Shown: positions 8,627-18,298 of the stretch, piece by piece
How positions within the stretch are numbered: position 1 is the stretch's first letter
How the letters are laid out: the number at the start of each line of letters is the position of its first letter
Program-made: the position numbers and the translations under genes
NCBI GenBank assembly: GCA_018136815.1
Contig: CM030943.1
Span: 2,929,403 to 2,952,402 of the forward strand
DNA length: 23,000 bases
From: Isochrysis galbana
Taxonomy: Eukaryota > Haptophyta > Isochrysidales > Isochrysidaceae
Direction of reading: 5' to 3'
Notes under the pieces: model-generated
Databases searched by the model: none
What the model saw: only the letters and a program-made list of their open reading frames with translations
Told to the model about the DNA's origin: nothing

Positions 8627-9544
8627 CTATCCCCTATGTTTATGAGAGTGAGTGTGTGTGCCATTACTTGTTCCTAGACAATTAACAATCGCATTGACAA
8701 ATGCAACTTTGGCAATGACAATGTAGCTGTTTATGGTCTCCGGCTGGGGTTTATGATCTCCGGCCGAGGCTCGTTCCTCATCGACATAAAAGATCCAAGG
8801 ACCTTTGCGTCCTTTGTCCATCCCGTCTGGAGTGGCATCCAGGCCTTCTAGCTTGGAAAGAAGATATTTCATGTAGGTGGCAACATCCTCGCTCTTGATG
8901 TCCTTCTTGTCCTCGGCTAGCTGAGCTAGCTGGATGAAGAAAGGGGTGTCATCCGGTTCTTCCTTATCATCATGAGGGGGGGAGGCAAATTGAGTGTTGG
9001 TGGTCTGAGTCGGCTTGGGCTCCGACTATGGGTCAGCCCTCTTGCGCGAGGGCGGCTGGGGCTGTTGGGTGGATTGAGGAGCCTTCTGTGCTTCCTGTGG
9101 GCGCTTCCCCTTGGGGCCGGCCGCCTCAGCGTACGATTTTTGGTTGATGTTCAAAGAAGGGTTGGTTGCCGTAAAGGCCTCCATGATTGTCTGTTGTGTG
9201 AAGTGCCCGCCCCCGAGGGGTGCACTGCTGGTAGGAGTTACCACCATGGGGGTGGCAGCATGGCTGCCACCCACCATGGGGAGTCCTTGTTGGGTTGATA
9301 GTCCAGTGGAGTGAGGCGGCAGAGCCAGAGGCTGGCTCTGCTGGTCTGCAGGGAACAGGGCCCTTCCTGTCCCCTGCTTCTATGGCTGGTGGGGAGGCGA
9401 AGGTGGGAGGATCATGTCGACGTCGCTGTCTGTCAGTGGGGCGGCCTGCTGCGAGCGCTTCGGCTCCGGCGGCTTGGGGCGGCCCCTGTGGGGCGTCGTG
9501 GCGGCGGGGGGCTGGGAGGTGGGAGCGGTCGGCGCGCGCTCCAT
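8627..9544 (-). pseudogene. Decayed retrotransposon ORF1 / gag-like reading frame with two in-frame TAG codons
   Basis: One minus-strand frame runs from ATG 9544 (MERAPTAPTSQPP...) to a TAG at 8627-8629, about 305 codons. It is interrupted only by TAG codons at 9380-9382 and 9026-9028. The N-terminal half is Pro, Gln and Ala-rich and basic. The middle contains NQKSYAEAAGPKGKR, reminiscent of the SYA segment in LINE ORF1 proteins. The last 130 residues are acidic and hydrophobic (DDTPFFIQLAQLAEDKKDI, KYLLSKLEGLDATPDG, GPWIFYVDEE). No zinc knuckle is visible. The start codon lies in a module repeated at 22203-22247. Retroelement origin is inferred; a host pseudogene remains possible. Confidence 0.45.
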
Positions 9545-9566
9545 CGCTAAAACTATAACAATAGTT
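9530..9566 (-). promoter_or_regulatory. Retroelement 5-prime module, copy 1 (start-codon context)
   Basis: Read on the minus strand: AACTATTGTTATAGTTTTAG followed by CGATGGAGCGCGCGCCG, which contains the ATG of the ORF1-like frame. The same block recurs at 22203-22247 on the plus strand with one substitution and a 10-base insertion. An AT-rich block joined to a GC-rich start context, present twice, suggests a conserved element 5-prime end. Promoter function is untested. Confidence 0.45.
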
Positions 9567-9809
9567 TTTTCCAGGTACCGCACAGTATGCGGGCTCCTCA
9601 AACCTTGTGGCACCTGCATACCGGTGGAACAACTTAGGCAGGGGGAGGAGGGCTTGGTCAGAGCGAGAAGCAGGCCAGCGCGGGACAGGGCGTGTGATCT
9701 GTGCCCAGCTCTCTGGGAGATTCTGGGCCGTCCGGGTGAGTCCCCCCCGCATGCCAAGAGGCAGCGCAGGGGGGTGGATGGTTCTCTCCTCCCATGAGGG
9801 GAGTCGAGA

Positions 9810-9830
9810 AATGGGGGGGGGGGGGGGGGC
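9810..9830 (+). repeat. Poly-G tract
   Basis: About 18 consecutive G beginning near 9813, just upstream (on the minus strand) of the retroelement-like sequence. Confidence 0.85.
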
Positions 9831-9839
9831 GAGCGCCCC

Positions 9840-10255
9840 CCTTAATGGCGACCAATCATAAGATTACTATGAGATGGTTCCAAGCAGGTGCAGGAGCACG
9901 GCCGGGTGTTCATTGCCATTGCTTTACAGATTGTAGGAAACAAGCATCTATAGCAACCCAACAACAATAATTAGAAGGAGAAGTCCGCTAAGTATCTAGT
10001 CAACGCATCCACGCGGCGAGTTGAGGGACTCCCTCGGGAGTCTCGACCCAATCCCCCACCATGACCAGCATTAAGCGGCATCAATAGCTTTGGATAGCTG
10101 CGCAACAGGTCGGATGGGCGAGTGCATCCGCTTAATATTCCACTGTGAATCTATAGGCATCCCATTCGGCTGGCGCATGGTTCGAAGAGTCCCTTCGCAA
10201 TGGCATTGGCTTCACAACTGTGCATCATTGAGTCGATCCGCTGAGCAAAGGCTCC
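9840..10255. other. Intergenic stretch
   Basis: No gene supported. It holds a perfect short hairpin, GACTCCC-TC-GGGAGTC, at about 10026-10041. If the exon series at 10256-12182 is real, this is its 3-prime flank. Confidence 0.4.
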
Positions 10256-12182
10256 TCATGGACTAGGCAGCAATGTCGGCGCTGCAACGCAGAGATGCGG
10301 CGCCTTTACCGGGGAAAGTTTGATAGACGACGAGGCAGAGCGGTAAAGCCGATGTCTGCCCCCGATCGCTGCGTTGTCTACGGAAACTCTCAGCCACTCA
10401 AAATTGGAAGAGGAAGCCCACTTCTTCTTCGGATTGAAGCGCGGGCAACCTGAGAAGTCGAGGATATGGTGGTGAGATGGCTACATGCAGTAGCCTTTTC
10501 AATCTCTTCAGCTGCGAGCACGCATGGTGAGAGCCTGGCAGCGTTGTCACGTGCGAGCACGCGATGCGTGCGGCTTTGCAATTTTGGCCGTGTTTGTCGA
10601 GAGAAAGCGAAGGGCTTACGTCCAAAGGTGACGGGAGCGCCTTCGGCAAATGTTGCTCGCCAGGTGGACATGCACAAGTGGTCGTTGTCACCCTTCGTGC
10701 CGAGAGCCCGCCTTCGCACCTACGAGTATGAAAGGTGCTGGGAGAAAAGCACCGGGATATTTGCAGCGGCACAGCCCTCCCGTATGGAGGTTCGCCGGCT
10801 GCGGTGGTGCACTACACGTGGACTTTGAGCGGCGTCGCCATGTGAAGTGCACGGACGCTCACCGGTCCAGCAGGGCCGAGCACAAATCCATCCCGTAGAT
10901 CTTTCTTCATCGATTTCATCCCTGCGTCTAAATTTTCCTAAACAAGCGATTAAAAGGACGGCAACGCGGGAGGGCGCAATGGATGCAGCTGACTTGGGCA
11001 GCGCCGACAAGGATGGGAGCCTCGAGAGCGAGCGGACAATACGGTTAAGGCGCAAAACACGACGGCGACGGCACCCATCAGCCTCACCCAAAAGTGATGC
11101 TTCGGGAAAGCACTTTCGACATGTGTAACTTACCTGCATTCGTTTGAGGATCGAAATAATCATGGGTTCTGCGTCGCCGCATGCCCGCGTATCGTTGACA
11201 AGTAGCTTCCAACATGGTTTTGGTAGCACAACCCGTACCCCGGTGCAATCCGACCAAAAACCGCAGTCTGAGTGCGGATGGGTGCAGACGCTCTTATGGG
11301 TCTAGCGAGCACGCGCTTGTCATCGACAAGGCAGATGTCTAAGGCCGTTTCACGGATACTTGGCATCTCGGAGACACCAACGTCATGGTTGCTCGAACGC
11401 GTGTGAAGTGCTCGTGGGCTGCGTCTACTCGCCTGTTTGATGCTCCGGGAGGCCGGCACGTAGCGCCCCAACATCTGCCGATGACACCAGCAATTCAGCG
11501 CCCTCAGTCGGCGCCGTCGGAGCAAATTTGCCGCCCCGAACGAATGCCTCGCCATTGGAAAATGAAAGCTCACCACGCAGTTGCCCCTAAAGGGATGAAG
11601 AGAGGTGGCAGGTGGTGGAGGCGGAGGCGCGAGCACGGGCGGAAGGAGGGGTGGGGGGCAAGATTGGAGCCTTGAGGGCCGAACTAAGAGCTTGGAGTCG
11701 ACGCGATGGCACGCTTCGAATGATGATGCCGGCTCGAAGAACAACCTCCCTGTTTCCATTGGCTTCCAATCGTGCAGGGCTACAGCAAGCGGACGGGGGG
11801 CGTGGTGGCCGCATTACGGGTGAGCTTCGCCCAGCACTGGACGCAACGTCTTCGACTTCATTGCACGGCGCAAGCGCCGCGAGGACTGCGTACGGCTGCC
11901 GGGCACTTCGTGTCCCTGCAATGGCGAGGCATAGTCCATCTCTTATGCCCGCGCGGCCGAGAGCACGCGAAGGCCCTCGCAAGGAGAGCACGGAGTAGGG
12001 AGACGAGCATGTCTTCAGGCCTCCTCGACACCGGTGTGCAACGCTCCACCTACACTCGGGATGTGATGTCCAGTTGAGTGGCCAAGCAAGGGGTGTGGGT
12101 GGGCTCTTGGTCGATCCAAGGAGGCGCAACCCGTACACGAGCCTTCGTGATCCCCTTGCATGAGCTGGATTGTTCGGTGCAG
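10256..12182 (-). CDS. Unidentified multi-exon gene, or continuation of the upstream glycosyltransferase gene
   Basis: No long frame exists, but exon-like segments with good splice sites join in phase. The best-supported 3-prime chain is 10921-10863 (MKSMKKDLRDGFVLGPAGP), 10719-10620 (containing GTKGDNDHLCMSTWRATFAE) and 10449-10256 (containing RFNPKKKWASSSNFEWLR, ending in TGA at 10258-10256). Its introns have GTGAGC and GTAAGC donors and TAG or CAG acceptors. Upstream, 11267-11134 (containing VVLPKPCWKLLVNDTRACGD) ends at a strong CAG|GTAAGT, and 11020-10966 can bridge the phases. Further exon-like blocks occur at about 11586-11460 (GQLRGELSFSNGEAFVRGG) and 12182-12056. I do not recognise the protein. 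The 3-prime three exons are likely real; the 5-prime structure is unresolved. Confidence 0.42.
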
Positions 12183-12262
12183 CTACGGACAGCATCAACT
12201 ACTAGGCCCCGAGCAAGAACACAGGTCTCTGACCATGCATGCCGCTAGCTAGGGCGGGCAGC

Positions 12263-14741
12263 TCACGTCTGCCAGTCCCTTATATCCGGAGCGTCCGAGC
12301 AGTTAACGAGCACTAATGGTGTTCCCGCCAACGCGCTCAGCGGCTTGGGTCCGTCTTGCCGGAGGACTCTCTTCGCGACGGCGGTCGCGTGGAATGAGAT
12401 GGCAGGAGCGTGTGGGCCCGTCGCCTGGAGGGAGGAGCGGCAGAGGTGGGTAAAGAGCACGGCTCGCACCAAGGTGGTGTGTGGTCAAGCCCGATGAGCA
12501 TGCGAGCTCCGGCAGAGTGCGACGCTCACTCCGATCGCACCTTGTATTCTTCACATGCGGCGGTCAGCACTGTCCTGAGCAACTTGGACCGTTTACCGTG
12601 GCTCCAGCCTTCCCATGTGGTTGGGCGATTTCTCAACGTCTCCAGAGCGCGCTGAAGCTGTCGCGACGAAACGAGAAAAGTTTTAGTAGGGCCAGCAGGC
12701 GTGGAAACCAGGCAGGCGGGAAGGCCGTGCAATCACGCCCGTTTGGACGCTTCCATCCTCGCGCAGACACGCTGTGCACGCTTCGCGCACCTTTTTGTTG
12801 CAGAAGCCACCCGGCGTGTCCGCGGCGCACAAGTACTCCGCAGTCGATAGACTCTGCGCACCGAGCACGCGGGAGAGGCGTGGGTAGGCCGGGGGTGGCG
12901 ATTGTGCAAAGCGAGTTCAGACGGCCTCTTTGGCACACAGCGCTCGTATGATCTTCAACACAAGCAGATGCTAAGCCTGGCTCGCTCACCATAGTCCACT
13001 GCCTATTTTTGGTCCCAAGATTATGGTCGAGATGTGCCACGGCATTAGCGCCCGTCTCGGGGTCCATCGTGACCAGATTCTACGCCATTGCAGCAATGAC
13101 AACCCCAGGGTAACAAGCGTAACATGAGCGACTCCTAGCTCGGGGGGCCCGCGTGCAGCTTGCGCGCGCGGGGCAGCGACAGGTGCACCAGAGTTTGAAG
13201 TCGCTGCTGGAATCGGCGCATGTGCATCAAGCCCCATTGCAGGTTCCGCTGCTCAAAAGGATGAACCATTGAGAAGCCAAGAGGATCCATGTTCCACCTG
13301 CGAGCATGCGTTGGCAGAGACGAGGGCGCCATACGGGAGCAAGCATGATTAGAAGACGAAGGCAGAGAAGGTGGACAGTGCAAGGCTCTGGCGGGCACGG
13401 GTAAGCTTTACCAGTCGCGGACGAGCTCCCTCATATTGGGCGTATTGCGAAGTGCAATGAAGCCCATGTTGGGTCCCAAGGTGTAGGGCCAGTCCCAGCC
13501 GAAGAAGCCTTCAGCCGCCGTAGCCGGCACGCCCGAGACGGAAGTCGACGCGTATGCCTGCATAGGCTTTGAATCAAGAATGCCGCCGAATGACGCGATT
13601 AGGTGCGGCAGCGAGAGCGTGGCGTTTGCCTGTGCAACAGGGAGCGGGTAAAAAACCTCCGGGGCACAACGCGAGGTGATGGCCCCGAAAAACGCTGGCT
13701 GGCGCGACCCTCCACCAGCTATCCAGAGGTGGGCAAGCAGGCGGACCATGAAGGCATCTGAATCGAGGAAAACAATCCAATCGTGCTTGGAGCTCAACGC
13801 GTCGCCCAACCCGGCGACCTGCGCGAGGCGAGCGAGCACGTGGGCACTAAATGCGTGCTCAGCCATTGAGATGCCGATCGGCCAAGGTGTTGCAGCGTCC
13901 TCGGCATGACCCACCTTGCAGTAGGAAGGATGGCGCGGCCCGTAGCGCTCGTGCGAGCATCCCGCGCCACAAACATAATTCTTGCAGCCTTCGCCTTGTA
14001 GCTTGTAGAAGACGAGCTCATACCCGTGCTTTCTTGCGTATCTGAGAGACAGAGGTGAGGGTACCAGTCTTGCACCGAATCCATATATCACCCGCGACAT
14101 AAGCCAACAATACAGAAGGAGTGAGAGAGAGGGGTAGGGACGAGAAGAGGGGAAGGCACATTGGCTGGTGTTGCACATGCTGAGCCCAGAATTGCAAGAT
14201 GGTGCTGCTACCTCCCCCAAATTTCTCTTCAGCTCCTGGTGCTGCCGCCTGCGCGGAGCTGCCACGGCGTGTAAATCAACACTAAGGGGGATGGGCGCTC
14301 ACTGCAGGTTCAGGTAATATGTGAGCGTGCCCACGTTGACGTCCTTGACCACGTCCATGTCACCTAAGGCCTTACTGAAAGAGGTCGCGTTGCAGAAGTG
14401 AGTGTGAGCATCGGCGTCGCTGTTGCTCTGTGGCCCACGAGCGGCCTGCTCTCTTGACCCTCGCTGCTCGTTTCACGGGCGCTCCCTCTCCTTGCCCATG
14501 CCGTTGCACTCACCAAACTCGTGTGCTCTCACTACTACCTCGATCTTCCCTGCCTGCTGCCTTCCCCCGCCTCTGCCTCCCTTCCCCCTCCCCTAGCCCC
14601 CCATCCCCCCGCTCGCGCCCCGCGCGCGCTGGACGGGGTCAAGAAGGGCGGGCAAAACACATCCCACCTGCAGCCGCGCCTCCCCCACGCCGCCAGCTCC
14701 GGCTCATTCGTATCCATCATCACCAGCACCACCGACGCCAT
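12263..14741 (-). CDS. Glycosyltransferase-like protein, GMA12/MNN10 (GT34)-like fold, eight exons
   Basis: Exons 14741-14668, 14374-14303, 14041-13412, 13297-13189, 13079-12990, 12853-12791, 12657-12541 and 12424-12263 join in consistent phases to give 438 residues ending in TGA. Visible features: N-terminal strand ASVVLVMMD; TLTYYLNLQYARKHGYELVF, typical of the GMA12/MNN10 nucleotide-sugar fold; HDWIVFLDSDAFM with the DxD metal motif at Asp142 and Asp144; FFGWDWPYTLGPNMGFIALRN; and HPFEQ (271-275), like the conserved late acidic segment of the family. Transfer of a hexose in the Golgi is inferred from the family. The model lacks an N-terminal membrane anchor, so an upstream exon may be missing. 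The last four exons (about 140 residues) resemble nothing I know. The stop overlaps a possible GTGAGC donor, so the protein may be longer. Confidence 0.72.
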
Positions 14742-14992
14742 CGCGCCCGCCGCGCCCACTGAGCGCTCGAGCACCAATAGTATTTTAGAGTTTATCTCCG
14801 GTGTTGGGAGATTATGTTGTATTTCTAGATCTAAGCTCTAGTCTAAGGTGGTTCTTAAGGTTTTCTAACTCTGGCGCGAGACGGCGAGTGGCTGGCGCGC
14901 TGGCTGCTCACCTGCTGCCCGCCTCTACAGGCCTTCGCTCCATGTATGGGGCATGGGAGTTTGGTGATCCGTAGGGAGTCTAGGCCCATGAA
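14742..14992. other. 5-prime flank of the glycosyltransferase gene
   Basis: No gene is certain. On the minus strand an open segment ending at CAGCAG|GTGAGC (about 14912) could be a further upstream exon, but I could not join it in phase to the first exon with confidence. Confidence 0.25.
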
Positions 14993-15000
14993 CCATGAAG

Positions 15001-15382
15001 CCCGGATGGGACAACAGGTACAAGGTCAACAGGTTTCGGGGGCCTATTCCTATTAAGAGGACCTATTGACAGGTCGCAATAGGTCCGTAACAGGTCAAAA
15101 TAAAACTCTTTTTACTAATTTTATAGATGTATGAGTATGTGATGTATATTATGAATATGATTGGCTTCTGACTTCTGAGCTAAGTTACTAGGGAGAGGAA
15201 GGGATCCGAGATGATTTGGGCGTGGCTACGATAGCGGTACCTATAGTATAGGCCTATAGCCACGCGCGAGGCGAGAATAGTGAAAGGTTTTTTTTTACCT
15301 ATTACCTATTAACAGGTAACAGGTCTGGTAGGCCTCTTGACCTCTTAATAGAACCTATTAGAAGCCTATTGTCCCATCTGGG
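15001..15382. mobile_element. Non-autonomous hAT element (382 bp) with 8-bp target-site duplication
   Basis: Inverted ends CCCGGATGGGACAACAGG (left) and CCCAGATGGGACAATAGG (right, reversed). The flanking CCATGAAG is repeated exactly at 14993-15000 and 15383-15390. The interior is AT-rich and full of AGGT, CCTATT and TATTAAGAGG motifs in both orientations near the ends, as in hAT subterminal binding sites. It has no coding capacity. The 8-bp duplication and terminal sequence place it in the hAT superfamily. Confidence 0.9.
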
Positions 15383-15434
15383 CCATGAAGTGGAAGTGGA
15401 TGGATGTGATATGTGATGGCGCGGCTGCAGCGGC

Positions 15435-15617
15435 CCTAGATGGGAAATACGGTGCAAGGGCCTGCAAATACAGCCAAATACATACGTATTTGGCCTCCGG
15501 CCAAATCCATTTCAAATACATTCGAGGCCTACAACTCAGGCCACGCTTCAAATACAGCCAAATACATATGTATTTGGTCTCTGGCCAAATATGGTAAATA
15601 CGTATTTCCCATCTAGG
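15435..15617. mobile_element. Non-autonomous hAT element (183 bp) with 8-bp target-site duplication
   Basis: Perfect 17-bp inverted ends, CCTAGATGGGAAATACG and its complement. The flanking GCAGCGGC is repeated exactly at 15427-15434 and 15618-15625. The interior carries CAAATACAGCCAAATACATA twice and the palindromes TACGTA and ATATGTAT. It has no coding capacity. It lies 52 bp from the 382-bp element and its termini share the (A)GATGGGA core with it. Confidence 0.92.
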
Positions 15618-15625
15618 GCAGCGGC

Positions 15626-16688
15626 CGCGCGGCCGCTGGCAGCGGCAGCGGCTACTACCCGCTACCCGGGGCTTGGCCCAGGCCAGAGTTTCGTTTCGGA
15701 CCCGCCCAAACTTCGTTTCGAAATTTCGCACACATTTAACTAAGTTTCGGGCCCGCTCCACCCAAATTTCGGGGGTGTGACGGATGACGGATCGAGCATG
15801 ACCATTGGCTCGATATGCGACGATACGGAAGGGAAACGATCGGCGGGAGGCGCGGCGAAGGTGGCCGGGAGTGATGGAATGGCGGGCTGGACCACCTCCT
15901 CAGCAGAGGAAGGCGGGAGGACGGGCTTGAGCGAGGGCGAGCGCGACGACGGAGCGGACATGGCTGGGCGGGTCGGGATGGATAGGCTCGGGCTGAGGGA
16001 GTGGAGAGGTTTGGTGCTGAGGTAGTGTTGAGAACGAGGGACGAGAACGGGGACGAGAACGAGAACGAGAGCGACGAACGAAGAACGACAGACGAAAGAC
16101 GGATAGAGTCCGATGGACCGACGAGATGACGACACCACACTCACTACGTCGACGGCGGCGAGAGCGACATCGAGCGAGCGGCGAGAGGCGAGGGCGAGTG
16201 AGAGGAGGGCTGTGATGGCAGGGGCTGGCGAGGCGAGGCGAGATGGTAGGGTATGAGTGTTACGAGAGCGAGAGCGACGAGAGCGAGAGCGACGGATGAC
16301 GACTGACGACAGGACGACGGACAAAGACACCCAGGAAAACACTCCGACTCTCGCCCCACGACTTTCTCACATAACTCGACTGAAATCAAACCCAAACACT
16401 CTGGGCAGACGACGACGGACGACGATCAGAAGGCGATCTATCGGCGATCCCGTCTGGAAGGGGAATCGCACCATAATGGAAACGAGAGGCAATCCTGCCG
16501 CACGAAGATTCCAAGATCCAAGAGACCTATCGAATAAGACGAAAGAAGTGCGGTGTGCCTAAGGGGGAGATGCGAAGAGATTGCAAATTAAACCTGATTG
16601 CAATCACTGAAGTAGATAGAGAAACGCGGAGAAGATAGCGAATTAAACCTATTTGCGAAGCACCTAGGATGAAGAAAGGTGGGGAGTG
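15626..16688. other. Repeat-rich stretch between hAT elements
   Basis: It holds GGCCGC palindromes (15622-15636), TTTCG repeats (about 15685-15770), a degenerate GAGAACGAGA array (about 16030-16080) and GACGACGGA-type repeats (about 16270-16440). Apart from the small ORF listed separately at 15740-15961, no gene is supported. Confidence 0.5.
15740..15961 (-). CDS. Small Pro/Ser-rich ORF of unknown status
   Basis: ATG at 15961, 73 residues, TAG at 15740-15742. The sequence is Pro, Ser and Val-rich and ends in TPPKFGWSGPET. Upstream DNA on the minus strand is a degenerate GTTCTC-type repeat. It may be the start of a retroelement gag gene or a chance frame. I do not recognise it. Confidence 0.25.
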   Translation of the reverse strand: MSAPSSRSPSLKPVLPPSSAEEVVQPAIPSLPATFAAPPADRFPSVSSHIEPMVMLDPSSVTPPKFGWSGPET

Positions 16689-16824
16689 GGGAAACTCCTA
16701 GTTGGGCTGTCAGCCCGTAAGCTTACGGTGGTTTTGAGCTCACACTTACATCAGTACTTACATCAGTACTGATATCAGCTTACGCCCCTACATTATAACT
16801 TCTAACATTGCTATCATATAGTAC

Positions 16825-17669
16825 TTACTCATCGGGCTCGTCGATGACCATCTCTAGCTCCCATGGCAACACTGCACTCTCCCAATCCTCGAGCACCTCC
16901 TCCAACAACAGATTTGTGTGAGCACGCACAAGCCTTTCAACTGTGAGTTGGCCCAAACGGTTCGCGCTTCTTTGAGTGGATCCATCCTTCCACTGACCAA
17001 GAGGTCTCACATCCGGAAGCAGAGCAGTTCATCGCAAGCAAACGCATCGCTGCCCAACACAATTCAGGCCAAAAGCACAAGTAAATTCGAGCCCATTTGT
17101 AAGACGGCATCTTCTTAGCCCGCTCGGAAAAGGCCACCTCATTGTTCAGATCGTGCGCTCCACTGCTCCAAGCCTCCTCGAAGTCAGCTAGTTGAGCTAG
17201 CAAAGCCGGATATGAGTGAGCAGGGGTGGCCATCTGCTTCAGAACCTGCTTCAAGTCCCGCATTTCATTCGCATCAAAATCACGACGACAAAATTCTAGA
17301 TCGAAACGAAATGCAGCGGTCCGCCTACGCAGCTCCACAAGCACTTCAGCCTTACGATCACGCCACTGCTCGCTTGGCACGCACAAACGAATGGTACGTG
17401 GTTTCACAGACGGATCCAGATGTGCACGAATCTGAAATGGCCCACCGGCCACCGGTGTAGTGAAAACCACAAAAAAGACACTGCTTCAATTTGGTGCTCT
17501 TGCTGCGGCCGCTCGTTTCGACGACTGTCGACCATTCGAGAGCCGAGCCCTTGAGGTTGGAGAGCGGCTGCCTGCCCCAGCACTCCCCCTCCAAGCCCGT
17601 GTCGTCGTTCTCATTGACATCGTTCACGTCCACGTGCTCGATGTCGATGCTGGCCATGCTCGCCGCCAT
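16825..17669 (-). pseudogene. hAT transposase, internally shortened and frameshifted
   Basis: The frame starts at ATG 17669 (MAASMASID...) with an acidic N-terminus, then a BED-type zinc finger: KQCLFCGFHYTGG, then IRAHL and RLC. A 7-bp tandem duplication at 17442-17455 shifts the frame inside the finger. Removing one copy conceptually rejoins GG with PFQIRAHL. A second frame break of one base near 16963-16967 separates AMRLLAMNCSASGCETSWS from LGQLTVERLVRAHTNLLLEE, which together are the hAT C-terminal dimerisation region. Only about 130 residues lie between finger and dimerisation segment, so most of the RNase H-like catalytic domain is absent. The stop is TAA at 16825. Not functional as it stands. 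Confidence 0.87.
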
Positions 17670-17806
17670 TTTGTGGTCTCTTCGTAAATCTGCGAACAGC
17701 GGGGGGGGAAGGGATGAGCGTAGCAATGCAGCGCAACGCACTAAAGGGATAAATGCATGTGCGACGGCACTAGGGCAATAGCTCTGACTGTGTGTTCTTG
17801 CATGTG

Positions 17807-17930
17807 CGCGCGCGAGCGTCCGCCCAGCCCAGCCTGTGACCTGTGAGGGAGGAGGGAGGGTGGGGGAGCGCGCGCGAGCGTCCCGCCCAGCCCAGCCTGT
17901 GAGGGAGAGGGAGGAGGGAGGGTGGGGGAG
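17807..17930. repeat. 62-bp tandem duplication inside the hAT element
   Basis: Copies at 17807-17868 and 17869-17930, each beginning CGCGCGCGAGCGTC and ending AGGGTGGGGGAG. They differ by a few bases and small compensating indels. Confidence 0.85.
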
Positions 17931-18298
17931 GTACAGCGCGCGCCAAGGGGAGCATGCCAAAGCATGCTGACCGACCGCGCGCGGGCGCGCGAGCGCGGGG
18001 CATGCGCACAGAGACAGAGAGAGGGAGGGCAGCACAAACAAAGAGAGAGCAAGCAAGTGCATGTGAAGATGAAGAGGCCAGGGTGGTGGGCGGGGGGAGA
18101 GAGGCAGGGGATGGGGGAGGGGGAGAGCGGGCGCGCCTTTCGCGCGCAGCCTCGTTCCCGCTCCTCTAGGAGTTTTGTTTTCAATTTTATTTTCAACTTG
18201 TCGCCCTAGGCACTGACATCAGTATATCAGCTCCCCAGGAGCTGATACTGATGCATCAGTACTGATATCAGTACTGACGGCCCAACTAGGGGGAAACT

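Larger units (their letters stand above)
16697..18290 (-). mobile_element. hAT transposon with degenerate transposase (1594 bp) and 8-bp target-site duplication
   Basis: Ends read CCTAGTTGGGCTGTCAG (left) and CCTAGTTGGGCCGTCAG (right, reversed). The flanking GGGAAACT is repeated exactly at 16689-16696 and 18291-18298. Both subterminal regions carry many copies of ATCAGTACTGATATCAG. The transposase reads on the minus strand. The element is shorter than typical autonomous hAT elements and its gene is broken, so it is probably no longer autonomous. Confidence 0.92.

Noticed and set aside
11160-11759. Resemblance of FGRIAPGYGLCYQN to the C-terminal signature of carnitine/choline acyltransferases
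   Set aside because: The frame stops soon after and the expected catalytic His region is absent. An overlapping frame with a strong GTAAGT donor is equally good.
11587-12198. 203-codon minus-strand frame treated as a single gene
   Set aside because: Parts look protein-like, but it crosses probable splice sites, and phases with neighbouring exons fit better in other frames. I treat it as part of an unresolved exon series.
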